The notes beneath the pieces are model-generated. The model worked only from the letters and a program-made list of their open reading frames with translations, searched no databases and had not been told where the DNA came from. This document shows, piece by piece, positions 12,641 to 23,889 of a stretch of 64,000 bases of DNA. The position numbers and the translations under genes were made by a program. Source of the stretch: Hirsutella rhossiliensis (lineage: Eukaryota; Ascomycota; Sordariomycetes; Hypocreales; Ophiocordycipitaceae); the NCBI RefSeq assembly GCF_020360975.1, contig NW_025408676.1, forward strand, positions 3,007,675-3,071,674, read 5' to 3'. Within the stretch, counting starts at the first letter, position 1. The number at the start of each line of letters is the position of its first letter.

Positions 12641-14799
12641 GGGCGTTATAAGCTACTTAAATAAGCTATAGCGTATATAGAACGCCGTCTTCTACTTATT
12701 ACCCTCTAAGATCTATACCTTATAAAACGCCTATTTTATATTTAGCTTTATAAACTACTTTACCTTTAAAAGGTTACGGAGCGTATCTAAGATTAAGGGT
12801 AAGGGGTAGCGGTCTAGCCTCGTAATTGCGTTTAAAGCCCTATAGTCGTAATAGAACTATATCCCGCCCCTTAGTTTATATATAAATAGGACTAGCGCTC
12901 TTACTTTAAAGCTACTTACTTAAATAAAACCCTTATTTAGGAGGTCCCTTAGCGTCTTCTCTAATATTAGTAGCTCCGCGTATAATATACTATATAGCAG
13001 TCCGAACGGTATAGGTAGTTCCTACCCTTTCTTATTAGTATAGAGTACGATCTTATAGTTTACCCCCGGCTTATATAGGTTAAGCTTATCCGCTTCCTAG
13101 GACTTAAATAGCGGTAGGAGGTTATAAAAGCGCTTTAGTATCTACTACTATACCTTATAGTATAGTAGTTATATACCTAGGAAGCCTACTAGCTATAACG
13201 CTAGAGTTAGTTTAAATCCGGCTAAGGGCACGATTAATTTTTAGTTAGACTAATAGACTACGCTAACCTACTTATTAATTAGCTAATTAGCGCTTTTAAA
13301 AGCGCTTATAAATATACTAGTAGTCTAGCCCTACTATAAGTAGGCCGGCCCGGACTTCGCTTACCCGGACCTAGCGACGAATTCGTTAGGACCTCCCCCT
13401 AACCCCGGTCCGGGCCCCCTAACCGGGAAAATAAAAACCTAGGGCCGATACTAGTAACTCGATAAGTATAGCGCGAAGCTAGTGCGATAACCCGACTACC
13501 GGCCCGGCTAAAGGCTAGCATTAATAAAAAAATAGCCCGCTAAGCCTTACGGCGGAAAAATAAGGCAGAGCCTAAGAAGATATCGTTATAAGATAAGGTT
13601 AGAGATAATTATATAATTAACTATTAACCGTTAACTAAAAAACGCTCGTACTACCGATTAATGCTATATACCCTACGTATATAAAGGAGTTACTTTCTAA
13701 GGTTACTTTATAGCGGGGCTAATACGATTCCGACTAACTATAACGATACCTAAGATAGCCGGCGTAAGATTCCTACGTATTATAACCGCGACCTAGTATA
13801 AGGGCAGACTAGCTACGAAAGAAGGGAGGGTTTTCCTCTAAGTACTTTAGTTTTTCCCTCCTATTTAACGTCGAAGTTCTAGATACCTCTAGATAGGTTA
13901 CTAGTATAATCTTAATAATAATAATAATATCTACTACTATAGCTTAGAGGGCGACTTTAGCTTCTTTATTTAAAGGGCCTTATCGATATCCGCTAGGCTA
14001 ACTATATAGACCGCTATATTAGCCGCTACCCGGCCTTGCCCTTACTTTACCTATTATAAGGTTCCTATAAAGATAGAGGTAAGGACTTCTTATACTAAGT
14101 ATAAAGCTCGTACGCTTAGTCCTACGCTTATAGAACCGTCGTTATAGTAAACCTATTATTATATAGGCCTAAACTATAGCTTCCTTTAGTATAGAACTAA
14201 GTATAACTCTATATATAATAACTAGGGTTTCCTAAGGATTAAGGGAAATTCTAGTTAAGGGATTATATAGGCTACGATAAGCTTATAGTAACCGTTAACC
14301 TCTATAGCTAACTATATAATACCCTTAATTATTATACCCTCTATTATACTTAAGGCGCCCTTTACTTACCTTAAGGCGATCTTTTCTACTAGCACTTATA
14401 TCTCTCGTATAAGCGCCTCGTTAACTATAGCGTAGTACTAGTAGCCCTTATCTATAAAGGTAGTAATAAGTAAGGAGTTATTAATTATAACCTATATTAA
14501 AGTAAGCTCCTCTTTTATATAGGCGGATAATTCCTCCTTCTCCCTTACTAGTACTAGTAATTAAGGCTCCGGAGCCCGTTTTTACTCTAGAGCTACTTTT
14601 TTTCCTCTAGGCCTAGGGGGGCGGAGTCCTCCTTATCGTCTAAGGCAAAGAGTAGTTCCGTCCTTACTATTTAAACCGCTATAGGCCGCTTAGCTAAAAG
14701 GAAGGGGCATTTTAATATAAAGTATATAGATACTCCGTAATATAGGTAGCGGCCGTTAGCCTTCTTCTTCCCGATTTCCTTACTTATTACCTACTTTAC

Positions 14800-15560
14800 C
14801 TACTACTTAAAGTATAGGGCGGTATAAGGGGTAGTCGACGGCGTCTTCTTACTATATCTAGCCCGGTCTATATAGGTAGCTAATATTAAGGTATCCCTAT
14901 CTATATCGATAGCTAGTTATTTATCTTATAAAAGGGCGGTAATCCCGTCGCCGCTATATAGTATACGCTTATAAAGCTTCTAGAAACGCGGCGTCTATTT
15001 ATAGCCCTAAGCTACCTTTATTAACCGGCCTATATACTCGCTATAGTTAGTAGGTATAATTATAAGGATAAGTAGCTCTTATAGGGCTAGCGTAATCGAA
15101 TTCTATAGCTATATAAGCTTCGCGCTATCTTCTTATACTATAGTCCCCGCTACTTATAAGAGCGTCTCTTTAAAATTAGGAAAGAATTCGCTAAAGGTTT
15201 ATCTATCTCTCTACTTAAAGGTCTATAGCCTATCTTACGCCTTCTCCCGCTCTTATACGTTGCCGAATATATATATAAGGTATTAAAAGAAGTCTTATAG
15301 GTCGCGTCTACCCCTAGGGCCGCCCTTATCTTAGAATCTAAAGATCCGCTATATCTAAGGCTCTAGTAGCGTATAGAGGAGCGAATACTACGCTATATTA
15401 TAATAGCTATTTAGGCCCTATTTCTTATCGGTTATAAACTTTATTTATAGCCGGCTAAGGAAGAAGTAGAAGGACTCCGGCTTACCGTCCTAAGTCGGCT
15501 AAGGGAGAGGCTTCCGCGTCGGTAGTATCGCCGCCGTAACCGGCGTTACGGAGGCCGTAG
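14800..15560 (-). pseudogene. Element 2 gag remnant
   Basis: A minus-strand reading with gag-like order: a Pro/Glu-Ser-Phe segment followed by YLIYIFGNVRDS-like text near 15,250-15,300, in the place where gag proteins of this family have a conserved helical block. It is too mutated for a start or a clear knuckle. The assignment rests mainly on position upstream of the pol remnant. Confidence 0.5.
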
Positions 15561-16039
15561 GGGTTAGAGCTAGTCTCGTAGACGGCTCCCCTAGTATAGC
15601 GAGAACCTCGTCCTTCTCGCTAGCCGTCGCGCTTTTAATTGCTTCTAGGATAGCTACGATACTTCCTATCCGTCTAGGGAGGGGCGGAGTGCTTCCTCGA
15701 GGGGGAGGCGCCCTCTCTAGAGAGATATCTATTAGATCTATTAGTTAATAGCTTATACTATCACGGAGTAGGCAGAGGCGTAGGCGTAGGTGCCGTCCGT
15801 AGGATAATATTAATAAGCTATATAGAGCTCTCTTTGCGCGGCTAGCCTATATATATATATACGGGATCCGGCCCTCCGTATATAACTATACGGCTTAGGC
15901 CGTAGCCTAAGCCTATAACCTATAATAGTTAAAGACTCTTATAAATACTAACGCCGTTATCCTTACTAAGCTAGGCGCCGCCTTTATAAAAACGTAGTAA
16001 TACTAGGCATACTAAAACCTTAATATAAAGCGCTAAAAC

Positions 16040-18279
16040 TATTACTCTATAATGCTGCCGGCGAAGCTCGCGGGCAAGACCCCGATAAAATCTACTAGCT
16101 ACCGCCTGCAGCCTTCTTTTAGCTGCTTTAGCCGTAGCATAATATCGACTAGATGTATATACCGCTAATTCGGGAAGAAAGCGCAGCCCTTGCTGCCGAT
16201 ATAGAACGCATAAACGGGTAACTATTCGACAAGCAACTTATATACCGTGCGTGGAACCACCCGGCGTAAAGATGGGCGAAGGACTTAATATATTTAGGGC
16301 CTGATCCACAACGCCTCGCAAAAAGCGAGACGGACGTGCCGCTCGGGTAAAAGAGTATCTGCACCCCGATTAGTACCGTTTTTAGGTATAAATAAAAGAG
16401 TGCAAGCTCCTCCTTCCCTAGAAGTATATCGACCCCTGCCTACGATATATCGAGCTAGTAGGGGCCGCATAGATGCCTATATTAGGGAAAGATGCTAAGA
16501 GGAAGGCAGAAAAAGGCCGTTTTTGGCCTATATCGCCCCGAAAGAAAAGAGGCGGCGTTAGAGCCTTTTTTTCTTTCGGGGCGGCCTCGAGCTACGAACT
16601 ATACCTTTCTATTAAGCCCTAAGATAACTTATAGGCTGCCCGGCGACTTCTATAGCCGCCTTATATGCGAAGATAAGGCTGACGATGATCTTAAAATAGC
16701 TATTTAAGGAACCGTAAGGTCTACCGGTTAGTCTATCGTATATTTCTGCTTCTCTAAACCTCCTAATAGTTTAACTAACTTGCTAACGATGGAGGCATAA
16801 TAGTTACGAGCCACGAGACCTCGCGATTAGTATCACGTAGAAAAGACGATCGCACGATACTTTAAAAAAACACGGCAGAGCCCTAAGGTAGTAAAGAAAT
16901 CGCTATATAAGGATGTGGGACGGTATAAGCGAGCGTGCGAACTAAATTTATACAGGGTAAGTCTCCCTGCACGTCCGTCTCGCTCTTTACGAGGCGTCGT
17001 GGATCAGGCCCTTAGACCGAGGATACGACATTCAACCTCCAGTTTCACGACACGCGTGTTTGGCCTAGTCGTGGGGCCAACAAGCACTAGGTTAGAGTTC
17101 ATATGCGGCCAAGAATGATCTATAATGACCCCATTTATGATCAGAGGGTGCTGAAAGAATCGCATGTGGAGTCAAGGCGGGCTGCCACGTCTATAAGGAG
17201 CCGACAGTCCTCACTTAACAATCTGCCCCTATTTACAGCGGGCAACGGCGACGAAAGCAACACAACAACACGACGACGACAACTACCAGCACACCATATT
17301 GCAAGTAGACTTACTACCTGTAATTGCTCGATGTGTCCAAGAGCCCCGTGTGAGCCCGCATTATCGTCGGTGCTAACGTATTCCTGTCTAGACGTAAGCT
17401 CACACTATGTCCCTTCGAAGAATTTTTCTACCCGTGTGAGAAACGGTACTTTAATGTATATCCCGAGCAATGAACTTGGTAAAGCGATCGAGTGTGTACA
17501 CATATTGGGCCCTCGCTCGAGAACATAAACTAAAACTCGTCCAGGTCCCGGGAAATAATCACATATGAACTCTGAGCGAGGAGGAGTCGACGATGTGTAG
17601 GGAGCGTATAAGTGGCTAGACTAGGAGCAGCGCTACAAAAAAATTCAGTTCCCCATGTCTGCTTGGGCAACTATTATGATCTGCCTGGCGATGTAGTTGG
17701 ATGAGGGCATAGACTTGACGGAGAAATATCTTACGTAGAACACGCCCGACGGAATTGATTGACGATGCAATCGCTTGGTTGCTGTCAGAGAGCGACCACG
17801 TGATTTTAATACTTTGTAGATAGTCTCAGTTTTTGAACATTGTGCAAATAGCCCAAGTCGGGATCTCCTTAGGAATCCCCTTTTCTCCTTTTGAACAATC
17901 ACTTCGTGTTAGTCGCATTCGACCTTGCTCATGCACTCGAACCGTTAGACTTGGTTGTATGCTAGGCCTGGAAACCACATCCTGAATCGATATTGACAGC
18001 CATTGTGTCATCAAAGGGCCGGCGGGTTCTGAAGGAAATACTCTGGCGTAATCGAACTGGCCATACGAGAGATTTAAAGACCGCTTAGCTGGTCCGAGAA
18101 GAAAAGCAGATCGAGATAATAGGACAACTACCTCGCCTTTTCATTAAAGAGCACGCGAAGGTTGCCATGAATTCGCCCTAGAAGACTTTGCATAAGTAAA
18201 CTTCCTAGAGCCGTCCCACCGTACCGAATGATCGAGTCTACATCTACACGCACTTGTAAGAGGCTGGCCCGGAGTTTAT
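16040..18279. other. Transition from RIP-mutated repeat to normal sequence; no recognised gene
   Basis: CpA and TpG return progressively from about 16,040. By about 16,900 the composition looks like the rest of the window. Several short open frames exist (for example 16,492-16,707 + and 17,103-17,528 +), but none shows a domain, a clear exon structure or a sensible composition. I see no tRNA or structural RNA here. Confidence 0.5.
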
Positions 18280-19678
18280 TCAACAAGCAGGTGGTGCTTC
18301 GAGGTTAATCTCCTTGACAGTGTTCTGCTCCGCAGTACTGGCCCGCACAAGATTGCCAAAGTACCTGAGCGCGGCGTGGCTATCGTTATGAAGCTTATCC
18401 ATGTCGTCTCGCCGCTGCTCCAAATCCCGGACGGACCTATCCAGGCACACCCCGGACACTCTCAGCCGGGGTCCGGAGTACTTTGCGCACCCTGTCGGTG
18501 ATGCGGGCAGAATTAGCATGCACGTAATCTATCGCGGACAACTGTGCCGCAACCTTAACCGCCAGACGTCTGGGAACAGCGTGGGGGATCTGCTGGAGGA
18601 TGTGCGCCATAGTGGCGGCGATAACTCGAGTACACGTCAGCTTTGCTGGCCGCGAATCAAGGGCAACCACATACGTACCTGCAATCAAGACTCCTGGAAC
18701 AAGGAGCCGGCGGAAGCTGTTATTATCTACAACGCGGGCCAACATCAGGGCTGGGTTCAACCACCCATGTAAGTCAGCCAAACGGCCGCCTACGGCAGTA
18801 GCCAGGGTGAGGGCCATGCCCGCATTAGCAAACTTCCCAGTCGAAACCAGCGGTTGCCAGTCAATGAAGTCTTGCAGCTCGATGGATATATCAACCTGTC
18901 TAGCTAATGAGTCTCGTTTTGTGAAGTGATTGGTGGCAGAAACCACAAAAACAACAACATCAATCTCTTCTTGTCGCGCAAATACAGCAGTTGTGTGAGT
19001 GGTATCGTGGTTCAAGCCTGGGGCGTCGATAAGAGTATTGTCCACCACCTCCTTGTTACTAAGTAGAGACTCGTCTGCCGTGCGCAGGTCGTTGACAAAG
19101 ACCTTACCCTGTGTATACCGTGCGTCTGTCACGACCTGCTCAAGGTCTTGCAACGTGAAGACATCGCAGGCGTGTTGTGGAGTGGCGGCATGGACCTCTT
19201 CCAGATCCGAGTTCTTGGCGTTCAGCACCTCGCAGAAGATGGCGGTACATGGTTGTTAATCCTCAGGAAGAATGCGGCGACGCAGTAGAGCATTGCAGAA
19301 TGTCGATTTTCCGGCGTTCACGTCGCCGGTCACAAGAATCTTGCTCAACGGATCATTAATTCTCTCCCGCAGAGCCAGGAGCTGTCGAACGCAGGCGCCT
19401 ATCTTCTCTTCTAGCATCGAGGCAATGGCATCCTTTCCTAATCTTGGCACGAATTCATTATGAGAGGCACCGAATCTCACATCCAGCCGTAAAACGAGAA
19501 GCTCCGGCGCCGGTGGTGGCGAACCATGTCCGTTGTTGTTGTCGACCGTGGGTTGCGTATGCGGTTTCGAGGAAGGGTCGTGTAACGGCCACGTAGATTG
19601 GTCTTGAACTGGTTGAAATCTCCCGCAGACCGCCGTTGCGTCCGGCATGCCGTTTGAGCTCCCGTCACGCAGGCACAT
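18280..19678 (-). pseudogene. fzo1: Mitofusin (Fzo1) pseudogene with internal deletion
   Basis: Fzo1 is the outer mitochondrial membrane dynamin-like GTPase that fuses mitochondria. Visible here are the P-loop GDVNAGKSTF, then LLRRRILPED, the G2 region QPCTAIFCEV, and G3 DAPGLNHD. Just after VVFVVSATNHFT the text jumps to the region before the membrane anchor (VDISIELQDFIDWQPL), followed by two hydrophobic stretches and the C-terminal tail with DLEQRRDDMDKL and YFGNLV. The G4 motif and the helical bundle between are missing, which in a normal protein of roughly 850-900 residues is several hundred residues. A TAA stop at 19,256-19,258 replaces a Gln codon (PED*QPC; CAA to TAA fits RIP), and the frame shifts near 18,450-18,480. 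No functional GTPase can be made. The next gene, vma22, is divergent. Confidence 0.85.
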
Positions 19679-20320
19679 GTTTCATACCCTGTGCCGCCAA
19701 GCCTGGGATGGCCTGCCTCCAACAAGCCGTAGCCAGCCGGGGTGGCGGGCTGCAGTCAATCTTGGTCCGCGGGAGTCCGGCGCCCAACCGCCCCGTCTCG
19801 GCCTTTGGCGCGTGCACGAGGCGCTCCGAGGGACCGGGTCGCGGCATTGCCGTCATTTGTGAGCATAGCATCAGCCACACGTTCCGGTAACCTCGCCGAT
19901 GGGGCCTACTCGTTGTGACCGCCGACAGCCCCTTCTTTTCCCAGCCTTTGTGAAGGCCATGGGTCCTCGGCGGCATGGCAGACGCGTCGAGAAGGTTTGT
20001 CAGTCAGTCGTGGGTGCGTTGGAGAGGCCCGAGGTTGAAAGGGCCAAACCAGGGGCGTGAGGTGAGAGATGGAAGCCCCACCTTGTTGTCGTGCCTGCAC
20101 TGTACCGAGTACTTTTCAGAGCTCACCTCAACGTGACCTGTCCTGTCCTCGGCAGCAGCAGCAACAAGAAAGTCCAGCGAGCGCCATAGCCGAGTTGATG
20201 AGGAATCGCCATCACCGGCATAATCGTCCCTGGTAAAGACCTCCTTATTGTCTCCTTCAGGCGCCGGCCGCACGCACCGACTGTCCTGTCCCACCGACGC
20301 GCCAGCTCCTCATCTTCACC
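19679..20320. other. Spacer upstream of vma22 and of the fzo1 pseudogene
   Basis: GC-rich sequence of about 640 bases holding the presumed promoter of the vma22-like gene and possibly the lost N-terminal part of the mitofusin copy. Overlapping open frames on both strands here have no recognisable domain. Confidence 0.4.
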
Positions 20321-20989
20321 ATGGCCGCTGAGCAACAGCACATCGACGACCTTTTGCAGCGCTATCTCGGCCTCTTAGACGACTATGTGCGCCTCCGAGG
20401 GCTGCTGTCGGGCCTCCAAGCCGATGTTTATCAGAACATTGCACGAGCCAACTTTTCCGCCGAGCGCGGCATGAGATTCGGCCAGGACAGCTACGACGAG
20501 AGGATGCGCGCGACGCGGCTGCTCAGCATCCACCAGGACAAGGCCAATGTGCCCGTCTTCACCGTCAGCCGAGCCGCCGCCCATGCTCCTGCGCCGTCCT
20601 CTGCTGCTGCCGAAGCCCCTATCGCGGACGGCGAGAAGCAGCCCGAGGAGGACGAGGATGAACGGCCTGGCGAGGAGCACAAAGGAGTCGGAAGGACAGC
20701 AGATCGTGAGCAGGCGCCCACGCCAGCCAAGGACCCGTTGCGCTGGTTCGGCCTCTTGGCCCCGGCAGCACTGCGCAAGGCGCAGGGCCTATCCATCGAG
20801 ATGGTGGAGCAGGGCATCCCGCAACTTGCGTCGGTCCACGCCGAGATGCTGAGCGTTGAGATCGAGGTGCGGCGGGCGCGGAAGCGGCGGGCCAAAGGGC
20901 TGGCTTCCGAGACAAAGCGGGAAGTCGAGGGTGCGCAGGCACGAGTTTCCGAGGCACAAACCCGTCGGGAGACTGTCGAGACGGGCTGA
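20321..20989 (+). CDS. vma22: V-ATPase assembly factor Vma22 / CCDC115 family
   Basis: Single-exon gene of 222 residues. Vma22 (CCDC115 in animals) is an ER-associated factor that helps build the membrane sector of the vacuolar proton ATPase together with Vma12 and Vma21. The N-terminus has the family pattern of a coiled coil (LLQRYLGLLDDYVRLRGLLS) leading into YQNIARANFSAERGMRFGQD. A low-complexity acidic linker at about residues 80-130 follows, then the conserved DPLRWFGLLAPAALRKAQG block and a second basic helix (EIEVRRARKRRAK). Length is usual for filamentous fungi. The ATG at 20,321 directly opens the conserved coiled coil. Its stop lies about 200 bases from the convergent neurochondrin gene's stop. 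No frame damage is seen, unlike in many neighbours. Confidence 0.85.
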   Translation: MAAEQQHIDDLLQRYLGLLDDYVRLRGLLSGLQADVYQNIARANFSAERGMRFGQDSYDERMRATRLLSIHQDKANVPVFTVSRAAAHAPAPSSAAAEAPIADGEKQPEEDEDERPGEEHKGVGRTADREQAPTPAKDPLRWFGLLAPAALRKAQGLSIEMVEQGIPQLASVHAEMLSVEIEVRRARKRRAKGLASETKREVEGAQARVSEAQTRRETVETG

Positions 20990-21192
20990 GACGCCCGCCA
21001 CACGTGGATGGTTTCTGGGCCGGGCACGTCTCACGGTGGCGACGAGGAGAAACAGAGCTAGAACGCCAGCAACGATCACGGCGAGCGACCGGCAGCTTTT
21101 CCATACGAATAGATTCATTTTGAAGAGATGCAGCGTTGCCAGCAGCTCGGGCCCTGCGGTCAAGACCGGCGGCTGTGGAGGCACGACAGGCC

Positions 21193-23227
21193 TCAGCTAC
21201 CGTGTGCCTCCAGCCCGCCCAGGGTATCGATGACGTCCTCCATGGCTTCCCTGACAAAGCTATCCCGCCCAATGCACCGACTTAGCTGTGTCGCAATGCC
21301 ACTGATGGCGTCGATGGAGTGTCTATATCTGCCTTGCATCCCCCCGCTCGCCCTCGCCAGCAGCGTGCAGGAGAGCTGTAGCACTGCAACCTGGAACTCT
21401 TGCACCTCGGGCGGCCGTTCCTGGGGGGAGAGGTCCCAGGCGGCGACGGTGGTAATGAGATTCATCCACTCTTCTGTTGTACCGCCTGATTCCTGTTCCA
21501 CCACCTGAAGAAGAATGCGAACGATCTCAGTTCCGCGAGAGGCCTCGCCTTCGTGGCTCATGGCCGAGGCATTGCGGAATATCTCGGCCAAGTCCTTGCT
21601 CAATATCTGCCATCCGTCATGGCGCAAGAATAGCTCCCGCCCTTGATCCAGGACCACCAATGCCTCCAACGCGACCAGTACGGGCGATCTGAAGTCGAGT
21701 TTCTCCGGAGTGCTCGCCCGGTAGAGGTCCATGAACATGTCGACCAGCCCCGTTGCCTCTTTGCGCAGCAGCTTATTCTCGTCTTCTCGCAGCCACAGGG
21801 CCAGAGCGCGGACAGCAGAGAGGATGAAGGGATCGTCGTTGGCTGCGTTGGCGATGGAGTCCCATGTCAGCGTTCGGTGAGAGCCGGTCGAAGTCTCGGC
21901 GTTGCCGACCCGAGCGTCGGGATGCAAACCCATGGCACCCGCCACAGAGGCATCCCACCGATCCCGGAGATACTCGATTGTGACGGACATTGTATCTGAT
22001 ATTCCCTTTCGAATCTTGAGCAGACTGTCTGGGGACATGGCAAGGCCCTCGAGCGACTCTTCTTCGAGCGATCGAACCAGATGCCCTATGAAGATGCAGA
22101 TGATGTCGAACGCCGACGCCAGCCGCCTGGACGTTGCGGAATATCCTGGCGTGTTCAGCTGCTCTAGGAGCAATGGCGCCGATGACCGAATGTCGATGAG
22201 AAGGAGGCTGATGAGCAGATATGCAAAGGGCTTGTCCTCCTTTTTGCTGTCCGTGAACAGGAGCTTCGGTGTCGTCGAGGGATAGGCCTGCAGAAGGGAT
22301 GCGGTCGCGTTGGTGTAGGCAGACCTTGCTTCACTCGAGGGCCGACTTGTCACGATGGCTTGGATGTAGCCAGAGATTGCTTTGAGCCATCTTGGCTCCG
22401 TGGGTAGAATCTAGGCATGGAGTGAGCATCGGGTCTGCTGCAGCTCACTTGTGTTTAGCTTACCGTGGAGTCGGCTTGCCGCAGGAATGACGCGAGAAAC
22501 TCGAGCAAAGTGATTGCGTCGGTGCCAGTAAATGACGACGTGAGGCTCTGAATCGTTTCGTCTATCCTGTGGGACAGTGCTCGTTTGTCCTCGACGCCTG
22601 CCATGCTGTTGAGCCAGGCGAAGCGAAGGATGTCCAGGACAAGGGCATTGGCAGGGGCAATCTCGGTGAGAGGGCTCAAGTCTTGGACACCGACGAGGGC
22701 GCGGGCTCCCTCGGGGGAGCTTGCCAGGGTGTGGAGGAGCTGCAGGACGAGCTTGGTGGTCTCCTCAGAGCTGGCGACGCAGAGTTAGGACCAGGGAATA
22801 GGCGGTCGATGGTCAAGTTTGCCCACCTGTGCAGCACGGCATCAACGAGCCCGGGTATCCGGCCCGTCAACTTGGGCTCGGCCCTCAGCTGCGTGGGAAG
22901 AAGGGCGGCAAAGGTGTGCAGGACCGAGACGGCCAGGTCGAGCATCTCCTTGGCGTTCTTGTTTGACGGGTTGGAGCCGGTCAGCAGCAGCCTGTCGAGA
23001 AACTTGGACGAGAGGCTCTGCCACAGAAACTGCACGGCCTGGTCATCCTGGCGGAGCTGGGGCGAGTTGTCGAGGACCGACTTGAGCAGAGCGAGGCCGA
23101 CGAACCTCTGCGTGTCGTCCTTTGCCCGCAAGAGGTCGCAGATCTTGGCGACGTCGGCAGCCGGTCCACCGGGCACGGCAGGGCTTGCGCCGCCGCTCTG
23201 GAGAGGCTCTGAGCCTGTCGGATCCAT
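21193..23227 (-). CDS. Neurochondrin family protein
   Basis: Three exons: 22,827-23,227, 22,464-22,770 and 21,193-22,410. Introns are 22,771-22,826 (GTGGGC...CAG, with a CTAAC branch site) and 22,411-22,463 (GTAAGC...TAG). Joined, they give 641 residues in one frame, so this gene appears intact. The N-terminus (AKICDLLRAKDDTQRFVGLA, LLKSVLDNSPQL) is characteristic of the neurochondrin family, alpha-helical armadillo-like repeat proteins. In animals neurochondrin is a cytosolic regulator of signalling; the fungal role is not established. No signal peptide or membrane segment is seen. It is divergent from the CLC gene across about 500 bases. Confidence 0.85.
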
Positions 23228-23725
23228 GATTGTGGATGTGATTGTGAAGAAGACGGCTTTTTCGAGGTCCGCACCAAGGGCACGTTCAAGGCGCCATGGC
23301 CGCGGGCGGGAGTAAGAAAGTTTGCAAGCTGTTGGAGTAAGTGAGAGACTGCAGGTGACGGAGAATCTACTCGGGCAACAAGACGTCGTTTTCGATGATT
23401 GATGAAGGCTCAGTTGACAATGTCGTGATGGTGGTTGGTGGAGACGAGATTCGAGCTCGATCTCGCGGTACGGAGAGGTACTTGCACGGTCTGACATGTG
23501 CTAATGATCAAGTATCCACAGTTGCCTTTCAAGGCCCTGGACCAACTTGCAATGACGTCCTCGACTACCTCATCTTTCAACTGTTTCTAGCATCCCCAAG
23601 TACCAACTCGACACCTCACTAACACTCCGTCGCATCAGCCTCTCTCCCAGAGACACGAAGCGGCAACGTATGTACAAGAATTCTGCCATCCTCCCAACCC
23701 GGCACACGCAGATTCGGAAAATGGG
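23228..23725. promoter_or_regulatory. Divergent promoter region, neurochondrin / CLC
   Basis: About 500 bases between two start codons facing away from each other. Pyrimidine-rich stretches precede the CLC start. Beyond the divergent arrangement I see no definable motif. Confidence 0.4.
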
Positions 23726-23855
23726 ATGAGCCGCAGCACCATGTCTAGGGCTGCCCCGAGCGACCATGCATTCGCCTCGGCCTCGTCGTCGTCTCACTCG
23801 CCCCCGGCGTACACGCCGCCTCCCTCGGACGGCCGCGACGAGCTCGACTTCTTGG

Positions 23856-23889
<34 letters not shown>

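Larger units (their letters stand above)
9950..15600 (-). mobile_element. Chromodomain Ty3/Gypsy retrotransposon, RIP-mutated, nearly complete (element 2)
   Basis: The minus strand, read through stops, gives gag (about 15,500-14,800), a pre-RT linker containing SLADIDKAL (about 13,940-14,000), RT (about 12,260-12,640), RNase H (about 11,880-12,000), the integrase zinc-binding region (about 11,170-11,260) and a C-terminal chromodomain (about 10,000-10,200). All core parts occur in normal Ty3/Gypsy order over about 5.6 kb, a usual polyprotein length for this family. Protein readings are clearly different from element 1 (YIDN against YLDN box context), so this is a second family, not a tandem copy. 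LTRs are unresolved; they should flank at about 9.4-9.95 kb and 15.6-16.05 kb. Confidence 0.88.

Noticed and set aside
1..16040. The AT-rich block as a centromere or mitochondrial insertion
   Set aside because: Ty3/Gypsy protein text and CpA depletion explain the composition. A heterochromatic or centromeric location remains possible but nothing here proves it.
16492..16707. Short open frame at the edge of the repeat block
   Set aside because: No domain, no exon structure, mixed RIP-like composition.
17103..17528. 141-codon open frame, Arg/Ser rich
   Set aside because: No recognisable motif and no supporting introns or promoter; likely chance.
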